Notes under the pieces: model-generated | Databases searched by the model: none | What the model was told of the DNA's origin: nothing | What the model saw: the letters and a program-made list of their open reading frames with translations, nothing else | Shown: positions 46,822-59,122 of the stretch, piece by piece | Position numbering within the stretch: position 1 is the stretch's first letter | Layout: each line of letters opens with the position of its first letter | From: Amylostereum areolatum | Lineage: Eukaryota > Basidiomycota > Agaricomycetes > Russulales > Stereaceae | Reading direction: 5' to 3' | DNA: 64,000 bases | Assembly (NCBI GenBank): GCA_012932865.1 | Contig: SAXG01000003.1 | Location: 1,798,001-1,862,000 of the forward strand | Program-made: the position numbers and the translations under genes

Positions 46822-49800
46822 ATGAAGGTTCGTTCGCTCTTTCTTCCTCCTTCCCTTCCCCCGCCCTGGTCCTCATCCCCTTCTCCAGTTTGGCAAACAA
46901 CTCCAGGCGGAGATCATCCCGGGCTGGTCCGAGTACTACCTCGACTACAAGTTCCTCAAGAAAATCGTCTCCTCCCTCGCCAGCAATCGCCCCGCCTCAG
47001 AGGCCGCCGCCCTCGCTCTCGGCGTCCGCCCCATCGGCATCCTCAACCCATATCCACCCATCCACCCATCCCACCACTCCCTCCCCGCTCAGATCGATGA
47101 ACCCCCGATCATCTCCACCTCCGGCCAGGACGACGACAGAGGCCCAGATTTCCAGGCCCACAAGGCCGCCTTCTTCTTCAAGCTCGAACGCGAACTCGAA
47201 AAGGTCCGTCTATCATCCCTCAGACGCTTTCCCGCCCCCCTCACAATCCGCCCAGATAAACGCCTTTTATCTGCGCAAGGAGGCAGAGCTCAAGCTACGC
47301 CTCGAGACCCTCCTATCCAAACGCCGCGCCGCCGCCCTTCGTGCCCTCCCCGACGGCATCGACGACACCACCCAGAACTACGTCGAATGGAAGGCGGTCG
47401 AGGAGGGCTTCCACCTGCTAGAGCGCGATCTGGCCAAACTCCAGGTAACTTGATCCGCTGGTGTGTCTTACACTCATCCATACCCGCGCCCCCCAGCAAT
47501 TCATCGAAATCAACGCCACCGGCTTCAGAAAAATCCTCAAAAAGTGGGACAAGCGTTCAAAGTCCACCACGAAGGAGCTTTACCTCGCCCGTCAGGTCGA
47601 TATCCAGCCCGTCTTCAACCGACAGGTGCGACCACCGTGGCTTTCCCCCCACCGAGTTTTCCCCTGATAGCATGTATGCGCCTCCCACAGCTTATATCCG
47701 AACTTTCCGACACCGTCGCGGCGTGTCTTGTCGATATCACCGATGTGTCCGTCGGCTCCGCCGTGGAAGGCGAAGGCGAGGCCGTCACCGACCTCATCCT
47801 CAACCGCCAGATCTCCAACGAAGGCAGCACTCAAATGAGCCTCTTCCGCGACCTCGAGAGCAACCTGCGCAAGGCCGTCATCGCCCTGGACGAGGCCGCT
47901 GTCCGAAGCCTGGTCGTCTATTCCAACACGCTCGGCCAGCAGCATTCCAGCAACATCACCCGCGTGCTCTGGAAGACCGTCGTGGACGCCCCTCCGGCCC
48001 TCGCAGACCTGATCCTCGCCACCGCCACCACCTTCGATTACTCCTTCGTCGACGACATCAACGGCCGCACCCTCCTCCACGAAGCTGCCATCGCCGGTGC
48101 TCTCCGCCTTCTCGATCTCTGCTTGGCCAACCGCGTCCCGCCGGACACCGTCGATGTGTACGGTCGTTCCGCCTTGCACTACGCCGCCATGCACGGTCAC
48201 GCGGATGTATGCCGTCGTCTGCTCGAGGTCGAGGTCTCGCCTTACGTCCGGGACATGGAGAATTACAGCCCGTTGGTCTACGCGACCCTCCGCGGCTCGG
48301 TCGAATGCGTCCGCGTTCTTCTCGTCGAGGGTGGCGTCCCGGCTCATCCAACCACGCCCGACGGCGACCTCATCCCCCTGTCTTTGGCAAGCTTAGCGGG
48401 TCACCTCGACGTCGCCCTTCTCCTTCTCGAGCACGGAGCGATCAGCGTCCCCAACAGCAACGGCGAGTATCCGATCCACTTCGCAGCGAGGCAAGGCCAC
48501 GCGGAGATCTGCCAGCTCCTCGTGCAGCACAAAGGCTGGGACCTTCCGGACAAGTACAACGAATGGACACCGCTGTTCCACGCCGCGCGCTACGGCCACC
48601 ATGCCTCCGTCCGTGTTCTGCTCGACGCGGGCTGTCGCACGGACATCCTCGACGAGCTTGGGAATCGCGCGCTGCACTACGCCGCGTGGTACGGCCACCA
48701 CGACTTGTGTCACCCTCCTTGTGGACGCCAGCTCCCGCTCGCAGAAGGAAGAACCCATCGGCAGCCCGTCGGAAAAATCCACCGGGTCCAGCGCACTCAA
48801 GGCGACCGAGTCCGACATCGACTTCATCCCTTCCTTGTCGCTCCCCCCACCCATGATGCCCCACCGCGTCTACGGCCACAACTACCTCGACAAGCAGTGC
48901 CTCGTCCAGGTCACCATCGGTGCCGCCACCTCAAAATACAGCAGTCTGCCCGACCAGCCACCCTCCGCCGTGCGCCTCCACCCGCGACTCATGGGCTCTG
49001 CAACTGCCGCGGCATGCCTGCTCTCCTCCCCGCTGCTCAAGCTTGTGATGACCTCCTCACCTGCCGCCACCTCCGCTCCGCATAGCATATCCTTGCCGCT
49101 CCCGGAAGGCGCGAACGTCCTCACGTTTCAGACCCCCATGCTCGAGCAGCTCTCCCTCGAATTCTCCCTGTACCCCAACTTCGGCACCAAAACCATCGGT
49201 CGCGCCGTCGCTCTGCCGTCCTTGTTGAACACCTCTGGACACGCCGGCTCCTTCACGCTTCCCATCCTCGACCACCGCCTGCATGTGATCGGCGAGGTAC
49301 GTTTCTCTCTTTACCCTACATCGCAGTCGTTGACCGGCTCCGATGGCAGGTCACCTTCGACGTGAACATCATCACGCCCTTCCAGGGCGTCACCCTCGAA
49401 ATCGGCGGCGCGGTCGAGACGTACTGGAAATCGCTCGGAAGCACCAGCGCCGCACCCTCCGCCGTCCCGCGTCGCGCGGCGCCCTCGAAACCGCCGCGTC
49501 CGCGCCCCATCGCGTCCGCGCAAGCCTCGCCCGCGACGTCCATCGTCACCGCGTCCTCCGCGCAGCCCATCGCGGTCTCGTCCATCACGGGCCACTACGT
49601 CTACCTCACCGTGCAGGTCACGCGCGACCTCCACCCCGTCGTGTGCGCCGACTGGACGCTCCCCGTGGACGAGTTCGACCTCGGCGTCGCGGACGTCACC
49701 CTGGCGCAGTTCGAAGCCCTCGCCGCGCGCGCGGGGCGCGGGTGGCCGCCCGCGCACGGGGCGCCCCCGGCGACGTCGCCAGAACGGGCCACCGCGCTCT

Positions 49801-50759
49801 CGCGCTCGCTCGTGTCGTTGGAATCCCTGATCAAGGTGCGTTTTTGGAGCGTGCGCTGCGTCTGCCCGCGCTCACCGCCGCTTCGCAGATCCTGCCCGCC
49901 TCGACTTGGCTCTGCCTCGAGCTGGCGTACGCGGGCCCGGGCGCAAGAGCGAGGTGCACCGTCCGCGCGCCGCCGCCCGTGGACGCGTACGTCGACGCCA
50001 TCCTCCGCGCGGTGTACCACGCGTCCGCCGCGCTTGACGGCCATCTCGGCCGTCGCAAGATCATCTTCACGTCGTTCGCGCCGGACGTGTGCGCCGCGGT
50101 CAACTGGAAGCAGCCGAACTGTGCGTGTCGCCGTCTCGCCGTCCTTTCGTTTCCGTTTCGTTTTGTTTCTCCCTCCCCCTCCCTTCGTTTCAGCCTTTCT
50201 TTTCTCTTTTCCTGTCGGTCTAATCTCGTGCTCACGCCCCGCCGCCGCGCAGATCCCGTCTTCTTCGCGTCGCACTGCGGACGACCCAGTCGAAGGCCAC
50301 CGAGCGTGACCGCGTCGGACGCGAGCGCGCCGCGCGATCCGCGCCTGGGGAGTCTGAGCGCGGCGGTCGAGTTTGCGAAGGCGAACAATCTGTTGGGCGT
50401 GTTCGTGGACGCGGAGCTTTTGGTGCGCGTTTTCCTTTTGCTCGCGGAGGTCGAGTCAAACGGCTGACGGGTGTCCCTTTCTTCTTCTCTCTTTTCCCCC
50501 CATCCTTGTTGTTGTTGTTGTTGTTGTTGTTGATCAGGTTACGGTGCCGTCGCTCGTGCGCGCCGTGCGGGACGCGGGGCTGTTGATCGGGACGTACGGC
50601 GCGAAGGAGAGCGTCGCGGGGTTGACGGGGGGAGGAGGTGGGGCGGGTGCGGGTGCGGGTGCGGGTGCGGGTGCGGGGGTGGAGGCGGAGGCGGTCGATG
50701 CGGCGTTTAGGGACGGGGTGCTGTTTTATCACGATCCTGCCGCGCGGGCGTGGACGTAG
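46822..50759 (+). CDS. pho81: Pho81-type SPX-ankyrin-GDPD protein
   Basis: Exon 1 is only ATGAAG (46822-46827). Exon 2 starts at 46889, giving MKFGKQLQAEIIPGWSEYYL, the SPX signature, followed by DYKFLKKIVSSL. The SPX domain ends around FIEINATGFRKILKKWDKRS (47,500). Ankyrin repeats run from 48,050 to 48,720 (DINGRTLLHEAAIAGALRLL, DVYGRSALHYAAMHGHADVC, NGEYPIHFAARQGHAEICQL, LGNRALHYAAWYGHHDLC). The C-terminus is a glycerophosphodiester phosphodiesterase-like domain (49,580-50,750; ITGHYVYLTVQVTRDLHPVV, AFRDGVLFYHDP). Pho81 is the inhibitor of the Pho80-Pho85 CDK that senses phosphate through inositol pyrophosphate binding to SPX. Whether the GDPD domain is catalytic cannot be judged by eye. 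A one-base break lies near 48,710 (HDLC to VTLLVDASS). Length is about 1,130 residues, typical of the family. Confidence 0.92.
50507..50533 (+). repeat. (TTG)n microsatellite in the last pho81 intron
   Basis: About nine TTG/GTT units, ending just before the acceptor (TGATCAG) of the final coding exon. Nearby in that exon a GCGGGT hexanucleotide repeat (about 50,643-50,678) encodes alternating Ala-Gly. Confidence 0.85.
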
Positions 50760-51516
50760 AGCTCTCCCGTGTTCGGGTCGGTTGGTTTTGGGTTTTGAGA
50801 CGATTGCAATTCGTTTTTATCTCAGTTGCTGGGGCGGACGAAAGCGGGTGTGGACCTGAGAGGTCTGAACGTGTTGATCGTTGAGGTCCCGTTGACAGCG
50901 TTACTGGTCCGATTTGCGTTCGGTCGCATCTGCACCCCACCGCCGACTCCGATCAGTGGATGCCTACTATTGCTATTGCTATACATCACGTTGCAAGGCC
51001 TCAAGAAAGAAAGACAGTATCCCAGGGACATGTACGTCGGAGGTACCGAAAGCCCAAATGACTTGAAGAAATTTTATTGGACGGTTGAAGGTGTACATGC
51101 GATCTGGTCGACATCGGGTCAACAAGCACATAAAATCGTAAGCGTAAACACCCCTAGATGCCCTGGAGAAATATGACCAGGCCATGTTACTCGCAGGCGG
51201 GTCAACGACCACACAGTACTGAGTGCTGAGTAGGGTTTGAATATCGAATCTCCAGAGTCCAGACGCAGTCGAAGTGTCCGAATGGGATATCACAGCAGAC
51301 ACTGGCAGGCTCCGTTTCAACTCATCGATACGCTCAAGCTTGTCAGAGGAATTGCCACGCTCACATTTCAAGGCGTCCTTTACATATGAACACTCCTGCA
51401 GTTGAGTCTCGGCTAGGAGATATACGATTGAAACCTCTTGGAAAAGTTGAACGAGCGGGAGAACATACACTTTCTCAGTCGCTATATGTACAAGGGGACC
51501 ACAAAGGATATTGCAT
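50760..51516. other. Intergenic, tail-to-tail of pho81 and L2HGDH
   Basis: No gene supported. Short frames on both strands lack domain similarity. This should contain both 3' UTRs. Confidence 0.4.
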
Positions 51517-53060
51517 TCATACAGGATCTTCTTCAGAAATCATCCTGTGGACAACGTATTCCGCAATCGCCATGCTCGACGTCAACCCCGGGCTCTCAAT
51601 CCCAAGCAGACTGATCATCCTTCCTCCACGACCTACCGGCGACGGTGCATAATCCGCGCTGTCATCCGTCCTGAAAACGAAATCCTGGAACTCGCCCCCA
51701 GGTCCAACGAGCTTCGGACGAATGCCGACGTAGTCTGGCTGGAGACCGTCTAGCTGCACGCCAGGCATGTAGGAGGTCACTGCTTCGTACATCGTTTCTA
51801 GGCGTGATGCATCGGGGATAAGGTGGTTGGACCAGAACCCGACAGTAGACTCGTCGTTGATTTGCATGGAGGGCGGGGGTGAGAGCCACTCAAGGTCAGG
51901 CCCGAAGCGCACCTTTCCCTGGAGGTCAAGGGTGAGGTGCGTCCCAAGTGACTGGAATCCATGGCCGGTTTTGCCTTTGCCTGTATCTGGACATGGGTAG
52001 ATTAAGTGGGAAACGTCCTTGACACCGGGGCCGTTGTAAGAGGCATACGAGCCTCGCGCAAAGTACATGGGAATTCGGTTTTCAGGGGGGAGGAGAGCGT
52101 TGACGATGAGAGGAGCGGAGAGGCCAGATGCATTGATGAGCACACGCGCGTGCATCGCATCGCTATCGGTGCCACTTGCGTCGCCGGTAACCGTCTGGAC
52201 GACCCAGCCGGGTTCGTTGGGGCTGGGATCGATGCGTACGACGCGTGTCGCGTATGCGAGCGATCCGCCTGCGTCCTCCACGTCGCGTTCGAAACTCCCC
52301 ATGAGCTCGTGCGAGTCGACGATGCCTGTTTGAGGACTCCACAACGCGGCAGAGATGTCGGGGGAAAGCGAAGGCTTCCAACTCGCGTGCGCGATCCCCG
52401 CTGATGAGTTCGGTTGGGAGGAGAGGTTGTGAAGGATCCCAGAAGGGCGGAGGCTGCATGGCCAGGGCCTTCGCATGCAATTTTTCGATGTAAGAACGTT
52501 GATCATCGCGCGCTACGACGAGTTTTCCCACTTGGCGATGAGAGATGTTATTCTTGGTGCAGTGTTCGTACATGAGTTGACGTCCGCGAAGGCAAAGCTG
52601 GGTTTTGAACGACCTCTCGGGGTAGTACAGACCTGAGATGGTCGTAAGGGCGGAAGACTTCGATAGAGTGAGCACGACGGACCGGCGTGGATGACTTCGG
52701 AATTTCGTGAACTGGTTGGCAGATATAAGAGCATGTCCAGAACCGATTGGACGGTACATACCTGGTCTCCTCTCCAGCTCTTGTATGGCGTTCAAGGAGG
52801 ATGGTCGACTTGTCCGCAAAGCGTCGGCTTAGCTGTCGCGCGACGGCAAGCCCCACCACACCTAAGATAATAAGACGACGCGAGTTCGTGAGATGAAGGA
52901 CGACATACCTCCTCCGATGACAAGGAAATCAACGGCCGACTCCGCATCCTAACTCGCCCTATAGTCAAGCTAAGTCTGCGGCAAGAGCCGACCAGTTGCG
53001 CACCTTGTACTTGAATTTCTTGCTACTGTTAAGAGCGGCAGTTATACCCCGCACGTGCAT
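51517..53060 (-). CDS. L-2-hydroxyglutarate dehydrogenase, mitochondrial (FAD-dependent)
   Basis: First exons 53060-53004 and 52948-52909, then from 52861. They read MHVRGITAALNSSKKFKYKD then VDFLVIGGGVVGLAVARQLS, the FAD-binding GxGxxG dinucleotide fold. Further blocks: SSRNSEVIHAG and LYYPERSFKTQLCLRGRQLM, GKLVVARDDQ, SPQTGIVDSHELMGSFERDV, ARVLINASGLSAPLIVNALL, GSYASYNGPGVKDVSHLIYP, LGTHLTLDLQGKVRFGPDLE, LQPDYVGIRPKLVGPGGEFQ and LLGIESPGLTSSMAIAEYVV. These match L2HGDH of the DAO/glycine-oxidase superfamily. It oxidises L-2-hydroxyglutarate to 2-oxoglutarate, a metabolite-repair reaction in mitochondria. The first 20 residues could serve as a presequence. About 430-450 residues, full length. 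It shares a 226-bp divergent promoter with the Cns1 gene. Confidence 0.92.
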
Positions 53061-53286
53061 GGTCCTCTTCTGAAAGGGACGGCGAGCGAGAGGTGCGACG
53101 CTGAGAAAGTGCACAGAAAGGATGACTCGGAGATGATCATTGTGACCGCAGAAGGAAAGAAAGACATTCGAGTCTCCGGCATTGCGTCCCGGACCCAACT
53201 TCCTGACCACGACGGTCATCTCGACCTTCCCTCATCGCTCTTGGTCAACTTCCCTCTACATCGACCCTTACTCTCTCTAGGCAAAC

Positions 53287-54522
53287 ATGGAAGCCCCCGC
53301 ACCCCTGCCTCAACCACCGGCTGTCGATGATGATCTTTCTTACCTTCAATCACATCCGTTGTTCATGACATCACTGCCCGATGATGATAGCGAAAACGCC
53401 ACCCTGACCGCGCTGCAAAGCCTCGTATACGACGGCACCCCGGATGGTGGGTGAGCGCCGTCCACCCCGCGCTTTCCTCAACATCCTGAGCCCTGGCAGA
53501 GATCGCGCAAAATTTTAAGGAGCAGGGCAACGATTATTTCAAAGGACGTCGTTATCGCGAGGCCCTCGGATTTTACACACAAGGCGTCGACGCAAAACCG
53601 GATGACCTTTCATTGAAGGAAGCCTTGCTGTGCAACCGTGCGGCATGTAACCTGGAACTCAGTGCGCGTTCTGCATGCATTTCACGCACCATCAATCTAC
53701 TAACACTCGGACAGAAAATTATGGATCAGTGTTGCGGGATTGCTCCAGCGCGATCCTGCTGAACGCAAAATGTGCAAAGGCATACTATCGCTCAGGACTG
53801 GCCCTCTTTGCCCTCGACCGGGTGGACGAAGCGATCGACTGCTGTGATCGCTGCCTCGCATTCGACCAAGGTAACGCAGGTGTAAAAACCTTGCAAGAGA
53901 GGGCGGTCAAGAAGAAGGTAGAACAAGAGCGGAAAGAGATGCAAAAGCAGGAGAGGTTGCAACGCGAAGCTAAGGCCCGGCGGAGGCTGAAGGCCGCATT
54001 CGCTGTACGTTCCAAGCTCTCTGTAAAGTGACTTTCGTTCACCTCTCCACGATACAGGAGCGGAATATAATCGAGGTGCCCAATCCAGAGGGTTCGGCCA
54101 ACCCGTACCAACCACACCTCGATCCGGACGACCCGACCCAGAACACGTTCATCTTCCCGGTCTTCTTCCTTTACCCTCAACACGCCATTTCCGACGCGAT
54201 TCCGCAATTTGTGGAGACGACGACCTTTGGCGCCCAAATGGAGACGATGTTTCCTCCTGCCGCGCCCGCGCCGGGGTGGGATGCAGCCGGTGAATACGTC
54301 GACGGACGACTGGTAGCGTACGCGATGACGCGGCGCAAACGACTGCTCAAGATCGGCCGGAAGATGACGCTGCGCCAGGTGTGCGCTGCAGCTGGCGCCA
54401 AGGCAGGCGAACCGCGCGATGGGCTGGAGATGAAAGACGGATGTCTCACCTTCGTCGTGCTGCCGAAGGGCCAGGCGGAACAGAAGTGGGTGGATGAGTT
54501 CAAGAAGGGTCGAGGTTTCTAG
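53287..54522 (+). CDS. cns1: Cns1/TTC4-type TPR cochaperone of Hsp90
   Basis: Four exons, about 360 residues, start MEAPAPLPQPPAVDDDLSYL. A three-unit TPR domain occupies residues 60-180: IAQNFKEQGNDYFKGRRYRE, LKEALLCNRAACNLELKNYG, and CAKAYYRSGLALFALDRVDE with the basic clamp residues expected for EEVD binding. A charged helix (VKKKVEQERKEMQKQERLQR) and the C-terminal wheel-like domain follow (NTFIFPVFFLYPQHAISDAI, MTLRQVCAAAGAK, CLTFVVLPKGQAEQKWVDEF). Cns1 is an essential Hsp90/Hsp70 cochaperone that in yeast supports eEF2 folding. The introns (at about 53,453, 53,662 and 54,004) all keep frame, and no break is needed. Confidence 0.92.
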
Positions 54523-55119
54523 TGGTGCATTACTCAGAAGGTCTCTATAACTGTATGTTAGTGGCGGCGACGCGAAACGTGTCACGACCGCGGAAAATGG
54601 ACCGGGTGTAGCTGCGTGCAGGGCGAGTCAAGTGTCCAAGGAGCCGGTCCCTCATTGTCCGTGATCTATGTGCGAGGAAGCCAAGGAACGCCTTGGGAGA
54701 TAATCGAACGGAGCATGTACTAGAACGATGCTAGCACGACGCTAGCGATGAGCACTGGATGAGCATGACGGTTCGGAGGAGTGGCGACTTCAAATATTAG
54801 CCACGTGCCGTGCCTGCGGGTGAGCGGGCCGACATTACCGGAACCCCCGGCAACAACCGTACGCGCCTCACCACCGCAAAGAACACACCAGAGCGTCAAC
54901 GCCAGCGACGAACGGGACATCAAAAAACAGGTGAGCATCGTTTTTATGCCAGGATGGATGGGAGGATGCTCTACTGTGGATAGACGTGGGCTTGGGAGTG
55001 AGAGAAGGCGAGAGAAGGGGTGGATGGATGACTTTGGATTTGGATGACGGCGCGAGGGCCAACAAATCGCTGACCGTATACGCATCTCAGGGCTTCAAGA
55101 GCACCCTCCAAAATACGCC
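54523..55119. other. Intergenic between cns1 and eS7
   Basis: No gene supported. The right half (54,880-55,119) is the eS7 promoter and leader. A non-coding leader exon could exist but cannot be shown. Confidence 0.4.
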
Positions 55120-56010
55120 ATGTCCGTACAGAACAAGATCTTCCGCACGGCCAACGCGCCCACCACTCCCCCCGACGAGACTGAGACCGGTGTTGCGCAG
55201 GCGATCCTCGACCTCGAGTCCAGCGCCCCTGAGCTCAAGGCTGAGCTTCGCCCCCTCCAAATCTCCGCTGCCCGTGAAGTCGATGTTCGTGGCGGCAAGA
55301 AGGCCATCGTTGTCTTCGTACCCGTTCCCCAACTCAAGGCATTCCACAAAGTTCAGCAAAGGTGCGTTACTAACTATATTGGCTTGTCAAAATCTCATCG
55401 ATACTCTGTCTTTTCATTCCTTGTGTCTGTTCTATTGCTGGGTTACTCTGTCAATATCCTTCCTTCGGTTCTGGTGTGGTATTACTTGCGGGTTGATCAC
55501 TGGGTTCTGTGATGATGACTGACGGCGGACTGGGTGGACTGGTGAATTGGCACACTCACAGGCTGACCCGTGAACTGGAGAAGAAGTTCTCCGACCGCCA
55601 TGTCGTGTTCGTCGCCCAGCGCCGGATGCTCCGCAAGCCGACGCGCACCTCCCGTGTCAAGCAGAAGCGCCCGCGTAGCCGCACCCTCACCAACGTCCAT
55701 GAGAAGATTCTCGAGGACCTCGTGTTCCCCACGGAGATCGTCGGGAAGCGCACCCGCGTGAACCAGGACGGATCAAAACTGCTCAAAGTGTGCGTATCTC
55801 GCGCCATTACTATCGATCGCGCTACCCGGGCGCTATCCATCTCCATTCTTATGTCCCGGTACTGACGCGGTACCGGATCGACACAGGTTCCTGGACTCCA
55901 AGGACTCGACATCGCTTGAGTACAAGCTCGACTCGTTCTCGTCTGTATACCGGCGCCTTACCGGGAAGGACGTCGTATTCGAGTTCCCCGTTCAGGCGGC
56001 GCAGGATTGA
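55120..56010 (+). CDS. rps7: Small-subunit ribosomal protein eS7 (S7)
   Basis: Exons 55120-55361, 55562-55789 and 55887-56010, giving 197 residues, the normal length. Diagnostic blocks: [100 protein letters not shown] and [20 protein letters not shown]. It sits in the 40S subunit near helices of the platform. All three junctions close in phase with no indel. The first intron is 200 nt, three to four times the usual length in this window. Confidence 0.97.
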
Positions 56011-56408
56011 TGAGGGTTGTACATCATATGGCTATGAGACATGATTACTTTTTGCTGGCAATTTCACAATATGACCATGCCCTGAACGGCGAGTGCGGTG
56101 AATGTGCTTGTGCTTCGTGAGGCAGGGTGAAACGGTGGCAGGGAGGGATGAGTAGGCGGGGAAGATGGGCGCCTGTGGCCTCGGTGTTTTGTGCAAGAAG
56201 GGACATGAAGGAAGCTTGAAATGAACGGACCCGGACGTCCTGGCAGCGGCGAGTCACGTGCTACGGCGCGTCGTCTTGAGAGAACAACTGCGACGGCAAC
56301 TCCCTCTCTTCCCCCTCTCTTCCACTTTCTCCTTCTTCTTTTTCCCTTTCCTTTTCCCCCTCATCCCTGCGCCCTTTCTTGCGCGTCCTCTCTCTTGTTA
56401 CGACTGCC

Positions 56409-57799
56409 ATGGCGGCTTATCCTCGCTTGGATCCTTACAAGAGGTCCAGGTACGAGCAAGGGATTGATGCAAAGATCGTGGTCATGGGCAATACAGGTGC
56501 GTTCTCTCCCTCTCAATCTCTGTCCGGAGCATCGCGCTCGCTTTCCACATAATCTGACACTGTGGCAGGCGTGGGAAAGACTAGTCTTCTTCAACGCTAC
56601 ACCCAAAACAAGTTCGACCCAAAGAACACGACCTCCACCACCGGTGCATTCTTCGTCACCAAGAAGGTCTTCGTCAACGGACTAAAGGTCCGTCTTCAGT
56701 TGTGGGATACCGCAGGACAGGAGCGCTTTCGCAGCATGGTATGTTCCCCGTCATTCCACCGTCTACCAACTACTGTCGCCGACGGACTTATCACGACGTC
56801 ACCACAGGCACCTATGTATTATCGCGGGGCGAACGCTGCCCTCCTTTTGTATGATATCACAAGCGTCGCGTCCTTCGAAGATGTGAGGGGATGGCTCGAA
56901 GGTATGCCCCGCGTGGCTCTCCGGCAGTGACATGGATAACCTAAACCTTCCCCCTCGCGCCTCCAGAGCTAAAGAAAAACTGCGCGGCAGACCTTATCAT
57001 TTACATTGTCGGCTCGAAAGCGGACCTACATGCCTACCGTCAAGTTTCATCGGACCTCGCGCGTCTCTCATTGCACCAATGGTTTCCTCCACCGAGACCG
57101 CCAACGCCGCCACCACCTCCACAACAGCAACCGTCAACTTTCTCTTATATTCGCCCCCGATTCACTTCATTTACATCCATACGCTCCGTCCCTCTTCCTC
57201 TCACCAGTACCACCAAACCATCACCGCCAGAGTCCAATTCTTCTTCAGCAGAGGGAGCCTCACGGACGGCTGGCTTGAAACGCGCCAACACCACCTCACC
57301 CACCCACCCCGCTGCCAAGTCGACTGGTGCTCTCGCATTAAATCGCACTAAGTCGGCGAGTGGCATTCCCTTTTCGCGTTTCGGGAATGCACCCACGCGA
57401 GGCTGGAACGATGTCGCGGTGGAGACGGACAGTCATAGTCTCATTGAGGACTATGAAGACGAGGAGGCAGAGGATGGGGAGTGGGGACTATCGAAGGGGA
57501 TGGAGCTTTTCGAGGTGTCCGCGAAGGACAACGTCGGTCAGTTGCCTCTTGGGTCTCCAGTGTGTCCGAAGCTCATTGCGAATACGCATATAGGCATAAA
57601 TTCGCTTTTCGACAGCCTCATATCCGCGATTATCGAGAAGAAGGACGTGATTGAACAGGAGAACGAGCTCAAGCGGAGAGACAGTGTGTTTCTCACCCCC
57701 TTGTCGCCGCCAGCCTGGGCTGCTCAAGCAGACGAGGAGGAGGCGCGCGAGAAGGCGGCCGCGGCACGCACGGGGTCCTGGAGTTGTTGCCAGACATAG
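56409..57799 (+). CDS. Rab-family small GTPase with large insertion
   Basis: Exons 56409-56496, 56569-56738, 56808-56901, 56967-57536 and 57594-57799, giving 375 residues. G-domain motifs: P-loop GNTGVGKTS split by the first intron, switch I TTSTTGAFFVTKKV, WDTAGQERFRSM (G3), YYRGANAALLLYDITS, VGSKAD in place of NKxD (G4, about residue 134), and EVSAKDN (G5, about residue 300). The C-terminus WSCCQT ends in CCxx, a geranylgeranylation motif. Ordinary Rabs are about 200 residues; here some 130 extra residues, rich in Pro/Ser/Thr and then acidic (HSLIEDYEDEEAEDGE), separate G4 from G5. It is a vesicle-traffic GTPase. The switch regions and single cysteine pair resemble the Rab5/Rab22 group, but the subfamily is uncertain. 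Confidence 0.9.
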
Positions 57800-59122
57800 C
57801 ACCTCCGATCGCTTTCGCGTCCGCTGACTATTCCTATGCGCAAGCCCGCAAGCCCGCCCGCTGCGCTCTACGCTACTTCTCGCTCTCGTTGCCCGTGCGA
57901 TTGCATCGAGCCGCATGCTTGGGCAGCTTGCTTCGCCCCCCCTTTCTTGATCCCAGACCCCTTCTGATCATCTGTCTCCACCTCCCTCTATCTCTCTGTC
58001 GCTTCTCTCTGTTCACATCCACACGCAACACCCCTATTTTATGCCACGCTCTCCATCTGCTCACCCTCGCCCCCTCACCTCCTTACGTCCATCCATCCAC
58101 CCATGACCATCTCCCCCTTTCGCCTTGTCCATATGTCCATAATGTCCCATACTTATACCTTGGTTATCACTGCAGTGCTTCCGGTTTTGTTCTCGTCTCT
58201 CGTCCGTACCATACGCTTCTCGTCTCACCATTGTTCAAGGGACCACACCATCCTTTCCGTCCCGTCTTCCGATTCTTCTCATTTCGTTCCTCTCACATTA
58301 CCCACTCCTCACCCCCACCCCCTCCCCTGGTCCGATTTCCCCTTACATCGCAGTCTGGATACTATGTCCTGCAACACGATATGCACCCCCATCTTCAACC
58401 TCTCCTCACCTGGCCCCGTCTGTTGTCTGGCTCTCGCACACGCATGCTGTTTGACTTTTGCTTACACGCACCCACCCCACGCCCCATCGGCCACACCTTC
58501 GTGTTGTATCGGACGGTTCCTGCGGTGTTTGTCCCATGACGCTACGATTTCCCCCCAACGTGTACCATACTTTAGTTCGAGCTCGATACTCGTAATCCCT
58601 CATTTCCTTTTCTTTTCGGCCTCTAGATTCGGTGCGATTGGTCCGGCAAGGCGGGACCTTGAGGTCTTATTATAATGGGTAGGGGGCGGACTTTACGGAG
58701 GGAGTTATTCCATCGATTCCAGTCGGTTCATGCTTGCCTTCTCTCTCGGAGATACTGTGAGGGAAGTCAGCATGGTAAGGGCAATATGAGAGATGGGATG
58801 TCAAGAATCATGCCAATCACACCTCGCGTCGGAGAAGGACGCCGGCCTTGGTTCTACGAAGTCCAGCAAGCTGTCACGCGGCCCAAACATCGACGCCCGT
58901 ACTTATATATAAGTTTTGAAGGGGTTGGACATGCAGCGGTCAAAGGCCGACTGGCGGGCGACCTCTGGTGACAGTCAAAAGGTGGGCGGTCTCGTAAGGT
59001 TCATGAACCGCGAACGTTGAATATTGATCAGGTCGCGATGGAAGACGAGAACAGGAAGCGGGCCATGGCCGATGCATTGAACGCAATGTATACAGTATCC
59101 GTGCATCGAGACGACAAGGTAA
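57800..59122. other. Intergenic, pyrimidine-rich
   Basis: About 1.3 kb between the Rab stop and the NDUFA12 stop codon (tail to tail). It has a strong C/T bias between 57,830 and 58,600 on the plus strand, which keeps several frames open by chance. I find no domain or splice-consistent gene. Confidence 0.4.

Noticed and set aside
57784..58675. Long plus-strand open frames (about 250 and 190 codons) downstream of the Rab gene
   Set aside because: They come from a C/T-rich tract that lacks purine-starting stop codons. The peptides are Pro/Ser/His/Leu text with no domain.
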